Of a stretch of DNA of 64,000 nucleotides, positions 18,744 to 29,652 are shown in pieces. The notes beneath the pieces were generated by a model that ran no database searches, was not told the DNA's origin, and worked only from the letters and a program-made list of their open reading frames with translations. Position 1 is the first letter of the stretch. Each line of letters starts with the position of its first letter. This DNA is from JAKPBU01 sp964425695 (GTDB taxonomy: Bacteria; Pseudomonadota; Gammaproteobacteria; Xanthomonadales; Xanthomonadaceae). The stretch is from assembly GCA_964425695.1 (NCBI GenBank), contig CAYRNF010000015.1, positions 1-64,000 of the forward strand, written 5' to 3'. Both the position numbers and the translations under genes were made by a program.

Positions 18744-21700
18744 CAGTACTTGCCTACCAGGTTCAGGAACCACCCGCGGTGGTCGTAGTCGAAGTCGGTC
18801 AGGTCGTCGCTGAAATCGGTGAAGTTGTAGCCCACGCCGATGCGGAAGTTGCGGCCCACGTCGCGGTCAACGCCCACCAGGAAGCCCTGCCGGTCGCCGC
18901 CGTCCTCCACGCCGAGGAAGCGGTACTCGGCCAGCGCGTGCCAGTCGCCGGTGACGCCGTAGCGCAGTTGCCCGGCGGCGAACGTGGCGGCCGAATCCGC
19001 CCATTCCCCGGTCATGCGGCCCAGCCGCACCTCGCCTTCGCGCCGCGCCAGCTTGGCCGCGAATTCCCAGTCGGGCAGCGGCTTGTACACGCCTTCCAGC
19101 GACAGCACCTGACTGCGCTGGTCGTAGAAGGCGATGCTCTCGTCCTGCGGCAGGGTGGACACGTCGTAAAGGTAGGTATATCGGCCCAGCAGCGCCCAGC
19201 GCGTGGAATCCCACGGGCGCCATGCGAAGCCGACGTTGCCCTCGATGAACTTCGCGCCGGCGGACGGATCGATCTCGTCGTCGGTGTCCGACCAGTTCAG
19301 GCGCGCGGCGATGCGGAAGCTTTCGCTGAACTTGTGGGTGAGGTGGTTGGTGGTCACCCACTGCTCGCGACGTTCCGCGCCCGAATCCTCGCGCCACTCC
19401 AGCTTGCTCTGCCACTGGGTGTCGTTGGACGTGCGCCCGCCGTTGACGCTGATCGCGCGGCGGTCGACGTTGCCCAGGCCCGTATCGAGATCCGCGTTCT
19501 GCAGGGTGAAGCCCAGGGTCCAGCCCACCGCCGGGTAAAAGTCCATGCCGAAGGTGTGGGCCAGGCCATCCTCCTGCGGCGTCTTCAGGTACTGGCTTTC
19601 GTTGAACAGGTTGACCTGGTTCGACAGGCGCCAGCGCTGCCCGAGCGTCCAGCCGTTCTGCGCGCGGCTGTTGAACAGCGGGTCGTATGGGCTGTCGTCG
19701 GTGGAATAGGTGTAGCTGCCGTAGAGGCTGTGCTCGGGCGACAGGCGGTACTCCGCGTTCACCTGCGCTGCGTCGCCGCGATCGCCGGTGGTGACTTCCG
19801 CACCCACGCTGGACAGTTCGCCGAACAGGTACTTGGCGCCGACCGTGAACGCATCGTTGTCGCGATAGGCGCCGCCGTCGTCGTCCACGGTGAACTGCGC
19901 GGTGCCGTACACGTCGAGCGTGCTGCCGAAGCGGTGCTTGTACTGCAGCGCCGCCAGGGTGCCCGCACCGTCGCCGGCAATCCGCTCTTCGTCCACGCGC
20001 CGCAGTTCGGCGCTCAGCGTGCTCGCGTCGCTGATGCGCCATTCGCCGGTGAGCTGTGCCTGGGTCAGCGATTCGGTGCCGCGTTCGGCGCGGCTGTAGC
20101 GGCCGTACACGTTGAGGTTGGGGGCGAACTGGCCCAGCACCTCGGCGCCGTATTCCTCCACCGCATCGCGCACGTCGAAGCGGGTGATCGAGTAACCCGC
20201 ATCGACCTGGCGCCACCAGGCGCCGGCGGACCAGTCCAGCGCGGTCCACCCGAGTTCCTTGAAGTTGGCGCGCGCTTCCACCGCGCTCGCCTCGCCTTCG
20301 CGCGCGCCCAGCCCCGAGTTGAGCTCGGTGAAGCTCAGGCCGCCGTTGTCGGAGAAGAACACCGGCGCGCTGGTCGCCTCGGTCTTGCTGTGCTCGAGCT
20401 TGAGGTAGGTACCGCGGCCGGCCTGCAGGGTCAGGTCCGCACCCATCAGCGTGTAGTCGTCGCCTGCGCGGTTCTCGTCCACGTAGGTCAGGCCCACGCC
20501 CACGTGGTCGCCGAACCAGTGCTTGCCGCGCACGCCCGCGGTGACCTCGTCCGGATCGAAGCCGCGCGGCACGTATTCGTAATCCACCAGCAGCACCTGG
20601 GTCAGGCCGTCCAGCGGCGTGTCGCGGGTGATGCGGCGCACGTTGTCGCGGGTCACCAGCGACAGCGTGTCGGACAGGATGATCCGGCCCTGCAGTTCGT
20701 CGATCTCGTAATCGGCGCCCGGCTGCAGCTCGATTCGGTCCTCGACGCGGCCGGTGGTGTTGTCGCGGATCTCGATGACGACGCGCTCCGAACCGGGCAG
20801 CACGTCGGTGTGTCGCAGGTAGTACAGGCTGCCGCCGGTGCCCAGGAATTCGCTGTGGCCCGGCGCGGTCTGCGCCTCGGAGCCGAACAGCTTCAGTTCG
20901 CTGCCCGGATCGCCCCATGCATTGCTGGCGCGGCTGCGCCACGACAGCGCGCCGCCGTAGAGCGCGCGCGAGTACTGGCCGTATTCGGTGCCGGTGATGC
21001 CGGTATTGAAGTTGCCCCACAGCGCCTGGCTCTTGTCCCAGTCCACGCGCACGTACAGGCGGCCCTGGGTGTCCACGTCGCGGTAGGTCGTGCTGTCGTC
21101 GCCGTACACCGGGTAGTACTGGTCCGGATCCAGGCGGCGGAAGATGTCCTGCGGGTCGGCGTCCCAGAAGCCGTCGAACAGTTCGCTGACCTCGCGCTCC
21201 TGGGTGTCGGCCTGCGCGGTGACCAGGTATTTGCCCTTGATCTTGCCCTTCAGGTAGAAGGCCAGGCGGCCGTCGACCAGCAGGCTGTCGTCGTACCGGT
21301 CGGCATCGGCGCCCAGCGGCTCCACCGAACCGGACACGTCGTTGCCCGACACGGTCACGTCGGCCAGCGCCACCGCGAACATGTAGCGCCCGCTCACGTC
21401 CACGTCGAGCGTGTGCAACGCCGGCTCGGCGCCGCGCGCGCGCAGGCCGATGTCGAAGCGGTGGCGCCCCACCGGCACCAGGTACTCGGCCACGAGCTTG
21501 CGCTCCAGGTCCACCGGGTGGCTCTGGCCGTTGATCGTGACGCCCGCGTTCTCCGGCAGGTTGCGGCCCTGGATGCGGATGCGCGACCCGTAGATCGGGA
21601 TGTTCTGCTGGCGCAGCGAGTTCTCGCCGAACACGGCGTCCACCTGGCTGCGCTGCTGGGCTTCCTCCATGCTCAGCGCCAGGCCGCTCTGCCGTTCCAC

Positions 21701-22438
21701 CGCGTTGCGCAGCACTTCCGCGCCGCGCTCGGCTTCTTCCGGCTTCACCAGCTGCAGGCGACGCGGATAGGTTTCGTCCACGCTGCCGTCGCTGCCGGTG
21801 GCGCGCACCAGGTAGACCAGCTCGTCGCCGGTGCGGGCTTCGAACCCGGCGGGCAACGCCCCGTCCCACTCGACATCGCTCACCGACGCCACCGGCAACG
21901 GCACGCGCGCCAGCGGATCCACCAGGTCGACGTCGCTGGCGCGGTAGATGAGCACTTCGGCCTTCTCGATGAAGGCCGCGTAGTTGTTGTACGCGTAGAA
22001 GCGCACCGGCTTGGTCACCCGCGTGCCGTCGAAGGCCACCAGCGACGGCGCCGACACGTTGAACGACGGCTGGCCGAGGTTGGGATCCTCGGTGGCCCAG
22101 ATCACGCCGCCGCCGGGCAGCTGCACCGACCACTTGCCGATCGCGACCGCCTTGCCGGGCTGCTCGGTGAGCACATCCACGCGGCGGTCGGGCGCGAGCG
22201 CGGTCGATGAAGACGCTTCGCTGGTGCCCGTGGTTTCCGGTTCGCGCTCGCCGCGGGTGCGCACCCGCATCAGGATCTCGCCGCCGTCTTCGCAGCGGTC
22301 GCCCTGGCACGTCACCGCGCCGTCGCCGCCCACGCGCGGCGCGGCCGCGTCCTGCGCGCGCCCTTGCGGTGCCGCCAGTGCGGACAGCGCAACCAGCAGG
22401 GCGCCGTGGAGGATCGTCTTGTTCATGGTCTTGTTCAT
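18743..22438 (-). CDS. Large probable outer-membrane barrel protein of the DUF11 cluster
   Basis: 1231 residues from ATG 22438 (MNKTMNKT; a second ATG at 22426 is possible). The open frame upstream of this would overlap the preceding gene. A signal peptide ends APQGRAQ. The N-terminal third has Ig-like/POTRA-like segments (ALPVGRHRFDIG-type strands, GSRIRIQGRNLPENAGVTIN). From about residue 420 the protein consists of alternating amphipathic strands with many Tyr/Trp and acidic turns, for example YGQYSRALYGGALSW, YSTDDSPYDPLFNSRAQNGW. It ends in an aromatic residue (FLNLVGKY), as outer-membrane beta-barrels do. I infer an outer-membrane barrel that anchors or exports its cluster partners. It is 10 bp from the giant gene's stop and couples to the next gene by TGATG. 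Confidence 0.75.
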   Translation of the reverse strand: MNKTMNKTILHGALLVALSALAAPQGRAQDAAAPRVGGDGAVTCQGDRCEDGGEILMRVRTRGEREPETTGTSEASSSTALAPDRRVDVLTEQPGKAVAIGKWSVQLPGGGVIWATEDPNLGQPSFNVSAPSLVAFDGTRVTKPVRFYAYNNYAAFIEKAEVLIYRASDVDLVDPLARVPLPVASVSDVEWDGALPAGFEARTGDELVYLVRATGSDGSVDETYPRRLQLVKPEEAERGAEVLRNAVERQSGLALSMEEAQQRSQVDAVFGENSLRQQNIPIYGSRIRIQGRNLPENAGVTINGQSHPVDLERKLVAEYLVPVGRHRFDIGLRARGAEPALHTLDVDVSGRYMFAVALADVTVSGNDVSGSVEPLGADADRYDDSLLVDGRLAFYLKGKIKGKYLVTAQADTQEREVSELFDGFWDADPQDIFRRLDPDQYYPVYGDDSTTYRDVDTQGRLYVRVDWDKSQALWGNFNTGITGTEYGQYSRALYGGALSWRSRASNAWGDPGSELKLFGSEAQTAPGHSEFLGTGGSLYYLRHTDVLPGSERVVIEIRDNTTGRVEDRIELQPGADYEIDELQGRIILSDTLSLVTRDNVRRITRDTPLDGLTQVLLVDYEYVPRGFDPDEVTAGVRGKHWFGDHVGVGLTYVDENRAGDDYTLMGADLTLQAGRGTYLKLEHSKTEATSAPVFFSDNGGLSFTELNSGLGAREGEASAVEARANFKELGWTALDWSAGAWWRQVDAGYSITRFDVRDAVEEYGAEVLGQFAPNLNVYGRYSRAERGTESLTQAQLTGEWRISDASTLSAELRRVDEERIAGDGAGTLAALQYKHRFGSTLDVYGTAQFTVDDDGGAYRDNDAFTVGAKYLFGELSSVGAEVTTGDRGDAAQVNAEYRLSPEHSLYGSYTYSTDDSPYDPLFNSRAQNGWTLGQRWRLSNQVNLFNESQYLKTPQEDGLAHTFGMDFYPAVGWTLGFTLQNADLDTGLGNVDRRAISVNGGRTSNDTQWQSKLEWREDSGAERREQWVTTNHLTHKFSESFRIAARLNWSDTDDEIDPSAGAKFIEGNVGFAWRPWDSTRWALLGRYTYLYDVSTLPQDESIAFYDQRSQVLSLEGVYKPLPDWEFAAKLARREGEVRLGRMTGEWADSAATFAAGQLRYGVTGDWHALAEYRFLGVEDGGDRQGFLVGVDRDVGRNFRIGVGYNFTDFSDDLTDFDYDHRGWFLNLVGKY

Positions 22439-22448
22439 GGCGTGCCCC

Positions 22449-25400
22449 TCAGCGGCGCTGCAGGCCGACAGGGGCCGTCGGGTCTTCACTGGTTTCCACG
22501 CGCACCCGGGCGCGCACCTCCGGCGCGAGCCTGGCGGCCAGCGCGTCGTACACCGCCTTGGCGCGGCGCAGGCCGAGCTGCACGTTGTAGGCGTCGGCAC
22601 CGCGCACGTCGGCCTTGCCGACCACGCCGACGATCAGGTCGCCGGGCGTGGTGGCGGCCAGCGCCTCGATGTCGTCCGCCACCTTGTCCAGGATCGCCGC
22701 GTACTGCGGCCTGATCTCGGCCTTGTCGGTGTCGAACAGCACGGTGCCGAGCACCGGGCCGTTTCCACTGGCGGTGGCGCCCAGCGATACCAGCAGGCTG
22801 CCGGGGTCGGCGGCATCGGTGCGCAGGCTCACGGTGAGCGCTGCCGCCTCTTCCGGCGACAGCTTCTGCAGCAACGCATCGCGCACCGCCGCCGCGCGGT
22901 CGTAGGCGAGCGCCTGCGATTCGCCATTGGCAGCGATCACCACCTCGCCTGCGCCGTGCTTGCGCACCTGCTCTGCCATCGCGTCGATGACCGGCGCATG
23001 CCTGGCCGCGATCTGCGCGCTGTCCGGCGCGAACAGCACGGTGCCCAGCTCCAGTTCCACGGCCTGCGGCGCGGCTTGCACCAGGCCGGGGGGCAGCTTG
23101 ACGCCGAAGTCGAAGCGCACCGGCAGCCCGGGCGTGATGCGGCGGACCAACGGATTGTCGGTGGTGAACGTGGTGCCCGGCGGCAGCGTGGCCGGATCGA
23201 CCTTCAGGATGAAGTTGCGGCCGCGCTCGAAGCGTCCGCCATCGATCCCGACCACGTGGTAGCGGCCGTACTGGTCGGTTTCCATCAGCAGGCCTTCCAC
23301 CGACGCGATGCGCACGCCGGGGATGCCGCGCTCGTCCACGCCGTCGTTGGCGATCACGTAGTCGACGCGGTAGCCGCCCTGCACCTGGCTCACGGTGCGC
23401 TGCACGGTGGGTGCAGCGGCGCTCAGGCCGCGCGCGGCCTCGCCCTGCCCGCGTTCCACCGTGGCATTGCCCGCGGCATCCATGCGCACCGTGACGCCTT
23501 CGGCAGTGGTCAGCACGAAGTCACCAGTGAACTCGGGCGCGGTCAGTACCTGGCTTACGACCACGCGGCGCGCCGCGGCCGGCTCGGCTTCGGACTGGCG
23601 TCCGCCGATCTCGCCCAGCGCGATGCCATGCAGTAGCGGCGCGCTGGCGTCGGCCTGGGGCTGCGGACCGTTGCCACGGTCGACCGTCGTCGAACCTGCG
23701 ACATAGGCCCCGGGCGCGAAGCCGCCCTGCACGCGCAGGCCGGTGATCTTCGCGCTGTCCTGCCAGCCGTCGCCGTCGCGGTCGTCGAACACGGTGCCGA
23801 GGATCAGCGAGTCGTCCACGGTCGGGTCGGCCACCAGCTGCACGCTGGCGGTACCGACGTTGGAGACCGACTGCCCGCCGTCCTGCAGCTGCGCGCTGTT
23901 GACGTGCAGGCCGCCGCGCACGCCGGCACCGACGCGGAGCAGGTAAGTGATCGTGGCGCGGCCGCCAATGGCGATGTCGATCTGGTCCACGCGGATCGGA
24001 TAGGTGCCCACCAGGCGCGCGGCGCCGTCGCGATCGGCCACGTCCAGCGAGCCGTCCACGAAGGTGAAGCCGGCCGGCGGCGTGTCGAGCAGCGTGCCGT
24101 CCACCACCGCGGCGTCGCCGGTGTTCTCCATCGTCACCGTGTAGCGCACCAGGTCGCCGGCACGCACGTCGCGCGGCGTGGCCTGCTTGGTCAGGCGCAC
24201 GGCGGTTTCGCCCTGCACGTCGACGGTCACCGTCGCGGTGTCGCATACCGGCGTCGGCGCCGACGTGTCGCAGACGCGATAGGTGAACGTATCGGTTCCC
24301 GTGAAGCCGGGATTGGACGTGTACGTGCACGCACCGGCCTGGCACACCACCGTGCCATTGGCCGGCGGCGTCACCACGACCAGCGAGTTCGGGTCCAGCG
24401 GTGCGCCCGTGGTGGTGTCGTTACCCACCACCGTGATCACGACCGGCACTTCCGGATCGGCGGTGACGGTGTCGTCCGTGGCCGTCACCACGTTGCCCGG
24501 AATAGTCACCGACACCACCGCCCGGTCGCACACCGGCGTCGGCGTGGAGGTGTCGCACACCTGGTAGGTGTACGTGGCGGTGCCCGAGAAACCGGGGGCC
24601 GGCGTGAAGGTGATGGTGCCGTCCGGATTCGCCACGGCCGTGCCGTTGGGCGACTGCGCCACGATGCTCACCGACGCCGGATTCAGCGGCGCACCGCCGC
24701 TGGTGTCGTTGCCCAGCACGTTGCTCGTGACCGGCGTGTTCTGCGTCGTAGTGACCGTGTCGTCGTTGGCCTGGACCGCGTTGGGCTGGACCGTCACCGT
24801 GACCGTCGCCGTGGCGCAGTTGGTCGGGTTCAGCGCCTCGCACACCTGGTAGGTGAAGGTGTCGTTGCCCGAGAAACCGGAGTTCGGCGTGTAGGTGATC
24901 GTCCCGTCCGGGTTGATCACGATGCTGCCGTTGGCAGGCGGGTTCACCTGCGTCACCGTCACCTGCGCCGGGGTCACTGCCGCGCCGCCCAGCGTGTCGT
25001 TGCCGAGCACGGAGATGGTCACCGGCGTGTTCTGCGGCGTGGTGGCCGTGTCGTCGTTGGCGACGATGCTGGCCGCACCCACGGTCACCGTCACGGTGGC
25101 CGTGTCGCAGTTGGTCGGGTTGAGGATTTCGCAGATCTGATACGTCACGGTGTACGTGCCGGCCGGGGTGCCCGGCGCCACGTTGACCGCGCCCGTTGCC
25201 GGATCCAGCGTCACGTTGGGGTTCGACGTGCTGATCTGGGTCAACGTGACCGTCGCCAGCGTGGCAGGCTGACCATTGAGCGTGTCGTTGACCAGCACGT
25301 TCGGCACGGCCGTGCCGCCCGTGGCGCCGCTTGCCACGGAACCCGTGTCGTCGACGGCGTCGATCGGCGCTGCACCCACGGTCACCGTCACGGTGGCGGT

Positions 25401-28400
25401 GTCGCAGTTGGTCGGGTTGAGCTGCTCGCAGATCTGGTACGTCACGGTGTACGTGCCGGCCGGGGTGCCCGGTGCCACGTTGACCGCACCCGTTGCCGGA
25501 TCCAGGGTGACGTTCGGAGTGGTGGTCGCGACCTGCGTCAGGATCACCGTCGCCAGCGTGGCCGGTGCGCCGTTCAACGTGTCGTTGACCAGCACGTTCG
25601 GCACGGCCGTGCCACCGGCTGCGCCATTCGGCACCGTACCGGTGTCGTTGACCGCATCGATGACGGCTGCGGCCACCACGACCGTTGCCGTGGCGGTGTC
25701 GCAGTTGGTCGGGTTGAGCACTTCGCAGATCGTGTACGGGTAGGTGTACGTGCCCGCCGTGGTGCCGGGCGCCACGGTGATCGTGCCGTCCGAGTTCATG
25801 GTGATGCTGCCGGCAGCCGGCGTGGGCGCCGCGCCCGGGGTCAGCGTGACGTTGCCGCCCGCGCCGACCGTGACCGGGTTCCCGCCGAGCGTGTCGTTGC
25901 CGAGTACCGAAGCCGTCGTGCCACCGGCTGCGCCATTGACCGGCGTGCCGCTGTAGTCGTCATTCACCGCATCGATGACGGCCGCAGCCACGGTCACCGT
26001 GACCGTCGCGGTATCGCAGTTGGTCGGGTTGAGGATTTCGCAGATCTGGTAGGTCACCACGTACGTGCCAGCCGGGGTGCCCGGTGCCACGTTGACCGCA
26101 CCCGTTGCCGGATCCAGGGTGACGTNNNNNNNNNNNNNNNNNNNNNNNNNNNNNNNNNNNNNNNNNNNNNNNNNNNNNNNNNNNNNNNNNNNNNNNNNNN
26201 NNNNNNNNNNNNNNNNNNNNNNNNNTCCCGCCGAGCGTGTCGTTGCCGAGTACCGAAGCCGTCGTGCCACCGGCTGCGCCGTTGACGGGCGTGGCCGTGT
26301 AGTCGTCGTTGACCGCGTCGATCACTGCAGCGCCGACGGTCACCGTGACAGTGGCGGTATCGCAGGTCGCTGGCGTGGTCGCCGGGTTGGTGCAGATCTG
26401 GTAGGTGACCGTGTAGGTGCCGGCCGGTGTACCGGCGGCCACGTTCACCGCACCGGTTGCCGGGTTCAGGGTGACATTCGGGTTGGTCGTTGCCACCTGG
26501 GTCAGCGTGACGTTCGCGAGCGTCGCCGGCTGGCCGTTGGAGACATCGTTCTGCAGCACGTTCGGCACCGCCGTGCCGCCCGCTGCACCGGTGGCGACGC
26601 TGCCGCTGTCGTCGATCGCATCGATGCTGGCGGTCACCGTGACCGTGGCGTTGGCCGTATCGCAGGTGGCAGGCGTGGTCGGCGGGTTCGTGCAGAGCGT
26701 GTACGGGTAGACATAGGTGCCCGGCGCGACGTTCGCGGCGACGGCGATCGTGCCGTCGGGATTCATCGTGATCCCGGCGGCCGGGCTGGCGCCCGGCGTC
26801 AGCGTGGCGTTGCCGCCCGCGCCGAGCGCGACCGCGACGCCATTGGTGGTGTCGTTGCCCACCACCGACGGCGTGGTGCCACCGGTGCCTGCCGGGAAGC
26901 TCTGCGGCGGCCCGAAGTCATCGACGGCATCGATGTTGGCGGCGACCGGCGTGACCACGGTGCTTGAGCAGCGCGCTGCGCCCGGGCAGGTGGGATCGCC
27001 GCCGCCGGAGACGGAAGCGGTATTGGTGAAGCTGGTACCGCCGGCATTCGCCGACGCGGCCGTTACCGGAATAACGAAGCTGGTGCTGCTGCCCGCCGCC
27101 AGGCCGGCGGCGATGGTGCACGTCACCGTCTGACCCGAAGCCGAGCAGCCCGCCGGCAGGGTGCCGATCGTCAAGCCCGCGGGGATGGTGTCGGTGACGG
27201 TGGCGACCGCGGTGGTGGCGGCGGTGCCGGTGTTCTGCACGCCCAGGGTGTAGCTGGACGCCACGCCCACCGTGAAGCTGGCCGGGCCGGTCTTGGTCAT
27301 CGTCAGCTGCGGAGCGGTGACCGGCGTGGTGACGCTGCTGGTGCAGCGCGCGGCCGCGGGGCACGTGGCATCGCCGCCGCCGGAGACGGTGGCGCTGTTG
27401 GTGACGCTTGCTGCCGCGGCTGCGGTGGGCGTCACCGGGATCACGAAGCTGGTGCTGGCCCCCGCGGCCAGGCCGGCCGCGATGGTGCAGGTCACGGCCT
27501 GGCCCGAAGCGGAACAGCCGGCCGGCAGCGTGCCGATGGCCAGGCCGGCCGGGATCGTGTCGGTGATCGTCGCCGTCGCCGTGGTCGCGGCCGTGCCGGT
27601 GTTCTGCACGGCCAACGTATAGCTGGCGGGCACGCCCACGGTGAAGCTGGCGGCCGAAGCCGTCTTCGTCAGGGTGAGCTGCGGGGCGTTGACAGGCGTG
27701 GGACCGGCCGTCGAAGCGCAGCGTGCGGCCGCAGGACAGGTGGCGTCGCCGCCGCCGGACGCCGTGGCGGTGTTGGTCACGCTGGGCTGCGCGGCAGCGG
27801 TAGGCGTCACCGGGATCACGAAACTGGTGCTGGCGCCGGCCGCGAGGCCCGCGGCGACGGTGCACGTCACCGTCTGGCCCGAGGCCGAGCAGCCCGCCGG
27901 CAGCGTGCCGATCGTCAAGCCGGCCGGGATCGCATCGGTGATCGTGGCTACGGCCGTGGTGGCAGCGGTGCCGGTGTTCGACAGCTGCAGCGTGTAGCTG
28001 GCCGGTACGCCCACCGTCCACGGGCTGGCGCTGGCGGTCTTCAGCAGGGTCAGCTGCGGCGCGTTCACCGGCGTGGTGACGCTGCTGGTGCAGCGCGCGT
28101 CGGCGGGACACGCGGCATCGCCGCCGCCGGACGCGGTCGCAGTGTTGGTCACGCTGGGTTGCGCGGCCGCGGTGGGCGTCACCGGGATCACGAAGCTGGT
28201 GCTGGCGCCGGCCGCGAGGCCCGCGGCGACGGTGCACGTCACCGTCTGGCCCGAAGCCGAGCACCCCCCCGGCAGCGTGCCCAGGGTCAGGCCGGCCGGG
28301 ATCGCGTCGGTGATCGTGGCCACGGCCGTGGTGGCAGCGCTGCCGGTGTTCGACAGCTGCAGCGTGTAGCTGGCTGGCACGCCGACGGTGAACGACGCCG

Positions 28401-29472
28401 CGGACGCGGTCTTGGCCATTGTCAGCTGCGGCGCACCTGCGACCGGCGTGCTGACGGAGCTACTGCAACGGGCAAGCCCCGGGCACGTGAAGTCGCCCCC
28501 ACCGGAAACCGCAGCCGTGTTGTTGGCGGTGGTGCCGGCGGCCGCGGCGGACGGCGTGACGGGGATGACGAAGCTGGCGCTGGCATTGACCGCCAGGCCG
28601 GCAGGGATCGTGCAGGTGACGGTCTGACCGGCGGCCGAGCAGCCTGCCGGCAGCGTGCCGATGGTGAGGCCCGCCGGGATGGCGTCGGTGATCGTGGCGA
28701 CAGAATCGGTGGGCAGGCCGCCGATGTTCTGCACCGCCAGGGTGTAGCTGGCCGGCACGCCTACGGTGAAACCTGCCGCAGACGCGGTCTTGGTGATCGA
28801 CAGCGCGGGCGGCGCGGGCGGCACGACGCAGGCCGCGTTGTCGGCGGTGTTCGTCTCCTGCCCTGCCCCCAGGGCGACGCCGTTGTACAGACCGCTGCCG
28901 GGCGTGGGCGTGGCCGCGCACGTATTGGACGGCGCGCTGTCCACGTAGCGGTACGTGATGCTGAGGTTGAAGGTATGCGTGGCGCCGGCAGCGATGGCCG
29001 TGGACGGGGGCGCCAGCTGGTAGGGGCCGGCGGCGGCGGACGATCCGCCTGCGGGGGCCCCGGTGCCGGACGTGGTCCACGTGGCGCCGGTGATGCTGGT
29101 GTGGGACGGGAACACCGGGGAGTCGGCCAGCGGACCGTAGGTGCCCGCCGCGTTGCCGGTGTTGGTGACCGTCACCGTGTAGGTGACGGTGTAGACACCG
29201 CTGCCGTCCGGGCCGCTGACGGTACCGGGGGCCTTGGCCGCGTTGATGCGGACCAGGCCATCGGTATCGGTCGCGGTGTTGTTGCCGCTGCACGCCGGCG
29301 GGGTTGCCGTTGTGCAGCCGCCACTGGGATCGGTGATGCCCGCCGGCGGGGCGATGGTGGCCGTGTTGCTGACCTGCGCAAGCGCGGCCGGCCCGAAGGC
29401 CAGGGTGGTGGCGAGGAGCGCGCACGACGCAAGGCGACGCAGCGCTGCTGAGAACGGACGGTTCGCTACCAC
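22449..29472 (-). CDS. Giant DUF11 / cadherin-like repeat protein with OmpA-like C-terminus (interrupted by assembly gap)
   Basis: One gene broken by a 100-N gap: the frame before the gap (29472 to 26226) and after it (26125 to 22449) match only if the true gap is a multiple of three. More than 2300 residues. GTG start at 29472 behind GGGGAG; signal peptide to AALAQ (about 33). From residue 223 there are five DUF11 repeats of about 124 residues (28806-26935). Next are tandem cadherin/VCBS-like units of 95-105 residues (IDAVDD... NDT... PTNCDTATVTV), at least ten visible. Another DUF11 domain (RLTKQATPRDVRAG) and a calcium-type DRDGDGWQD follow. Two OmpA-like domains close it, the second with the peptidoglycan motif ADVRGADAYNVQLGLRRA. 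Predicted surface filament or adhesin tied to the cell wall. First gene of its operon. Confidence 0.82.
24207..26934 (-). repeat. Tandem cadherin/VCBS-like coding repeats
   Basis: Units begin near 26934, then (after the gap) 25976, 25661, 25364, 25067, 24776 and 24491. Two unit classes occur: about 105 residues with GGNVTLTPG and YTYPYTICE, and about 99 residues with PATLATVTLTQ and NVTLDPATGAVNV. DNA identity between copies is high near the gap: 25883-25940 and 26227-26283 are almost the same. Confidence 0.8.
26126..26225. other. Assembly gap of 100 N
   Basis: Exactly 100 N between two copies of the cadherin-like repeat, so the length is a placeholder. The flanking frames disagree by one base. 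A repeat collapse is the likely cause. Confidence 0.95.
26935..28806 (-). repeat. Five tandem DUF11-coding repeats
   Basis: Five copies of about 372 bp, starting near 28806, 28428, 28056, 27681 and 27309. Each encodes TASAASFTVGVPASYTL, then an IPAGLTIGTLPAGCSASGQ segment and a C..ARC pair. Copies 2 to 4 are nearly identical in protein sequence. Confidence 0.82.
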
Positions 29473-29652
29473 GATGACTCCCCGGGATCACGCAGGCGCG
29501 GCCCCGACCCCCGGGACTCGCGCGTGCTGCAGGCCTCTACGAGACCATGCTCACAAAAGATTCACTAAGCTGACTGCTGCGGCACTAAACCACTGCCGGT
29601 CACAAAAAGACCCGACTCTGGTCACAGTTCCGAAGTGCGACGCGCACAGTTC

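Noticed and set aside
18614..22210. 1198-codon plus-strand frame opposite the barrel gene
   Set aside because: Antisense shadow; the minus-strand protein has a signal peptide, barrel strands and coupled neighbours.
23904..26285. 793-codon plus-strand frame through the N gap
   Set aside because: Antisense of the cadherin-like repeats, His/Arg-rich; the N run is read as X.
24207..28806. CRISPR array suggested by regular repeats
   Set aside because: Repeats of about 300 and 372 bp are coding, in frame, with no short repeat-spacer pattern.
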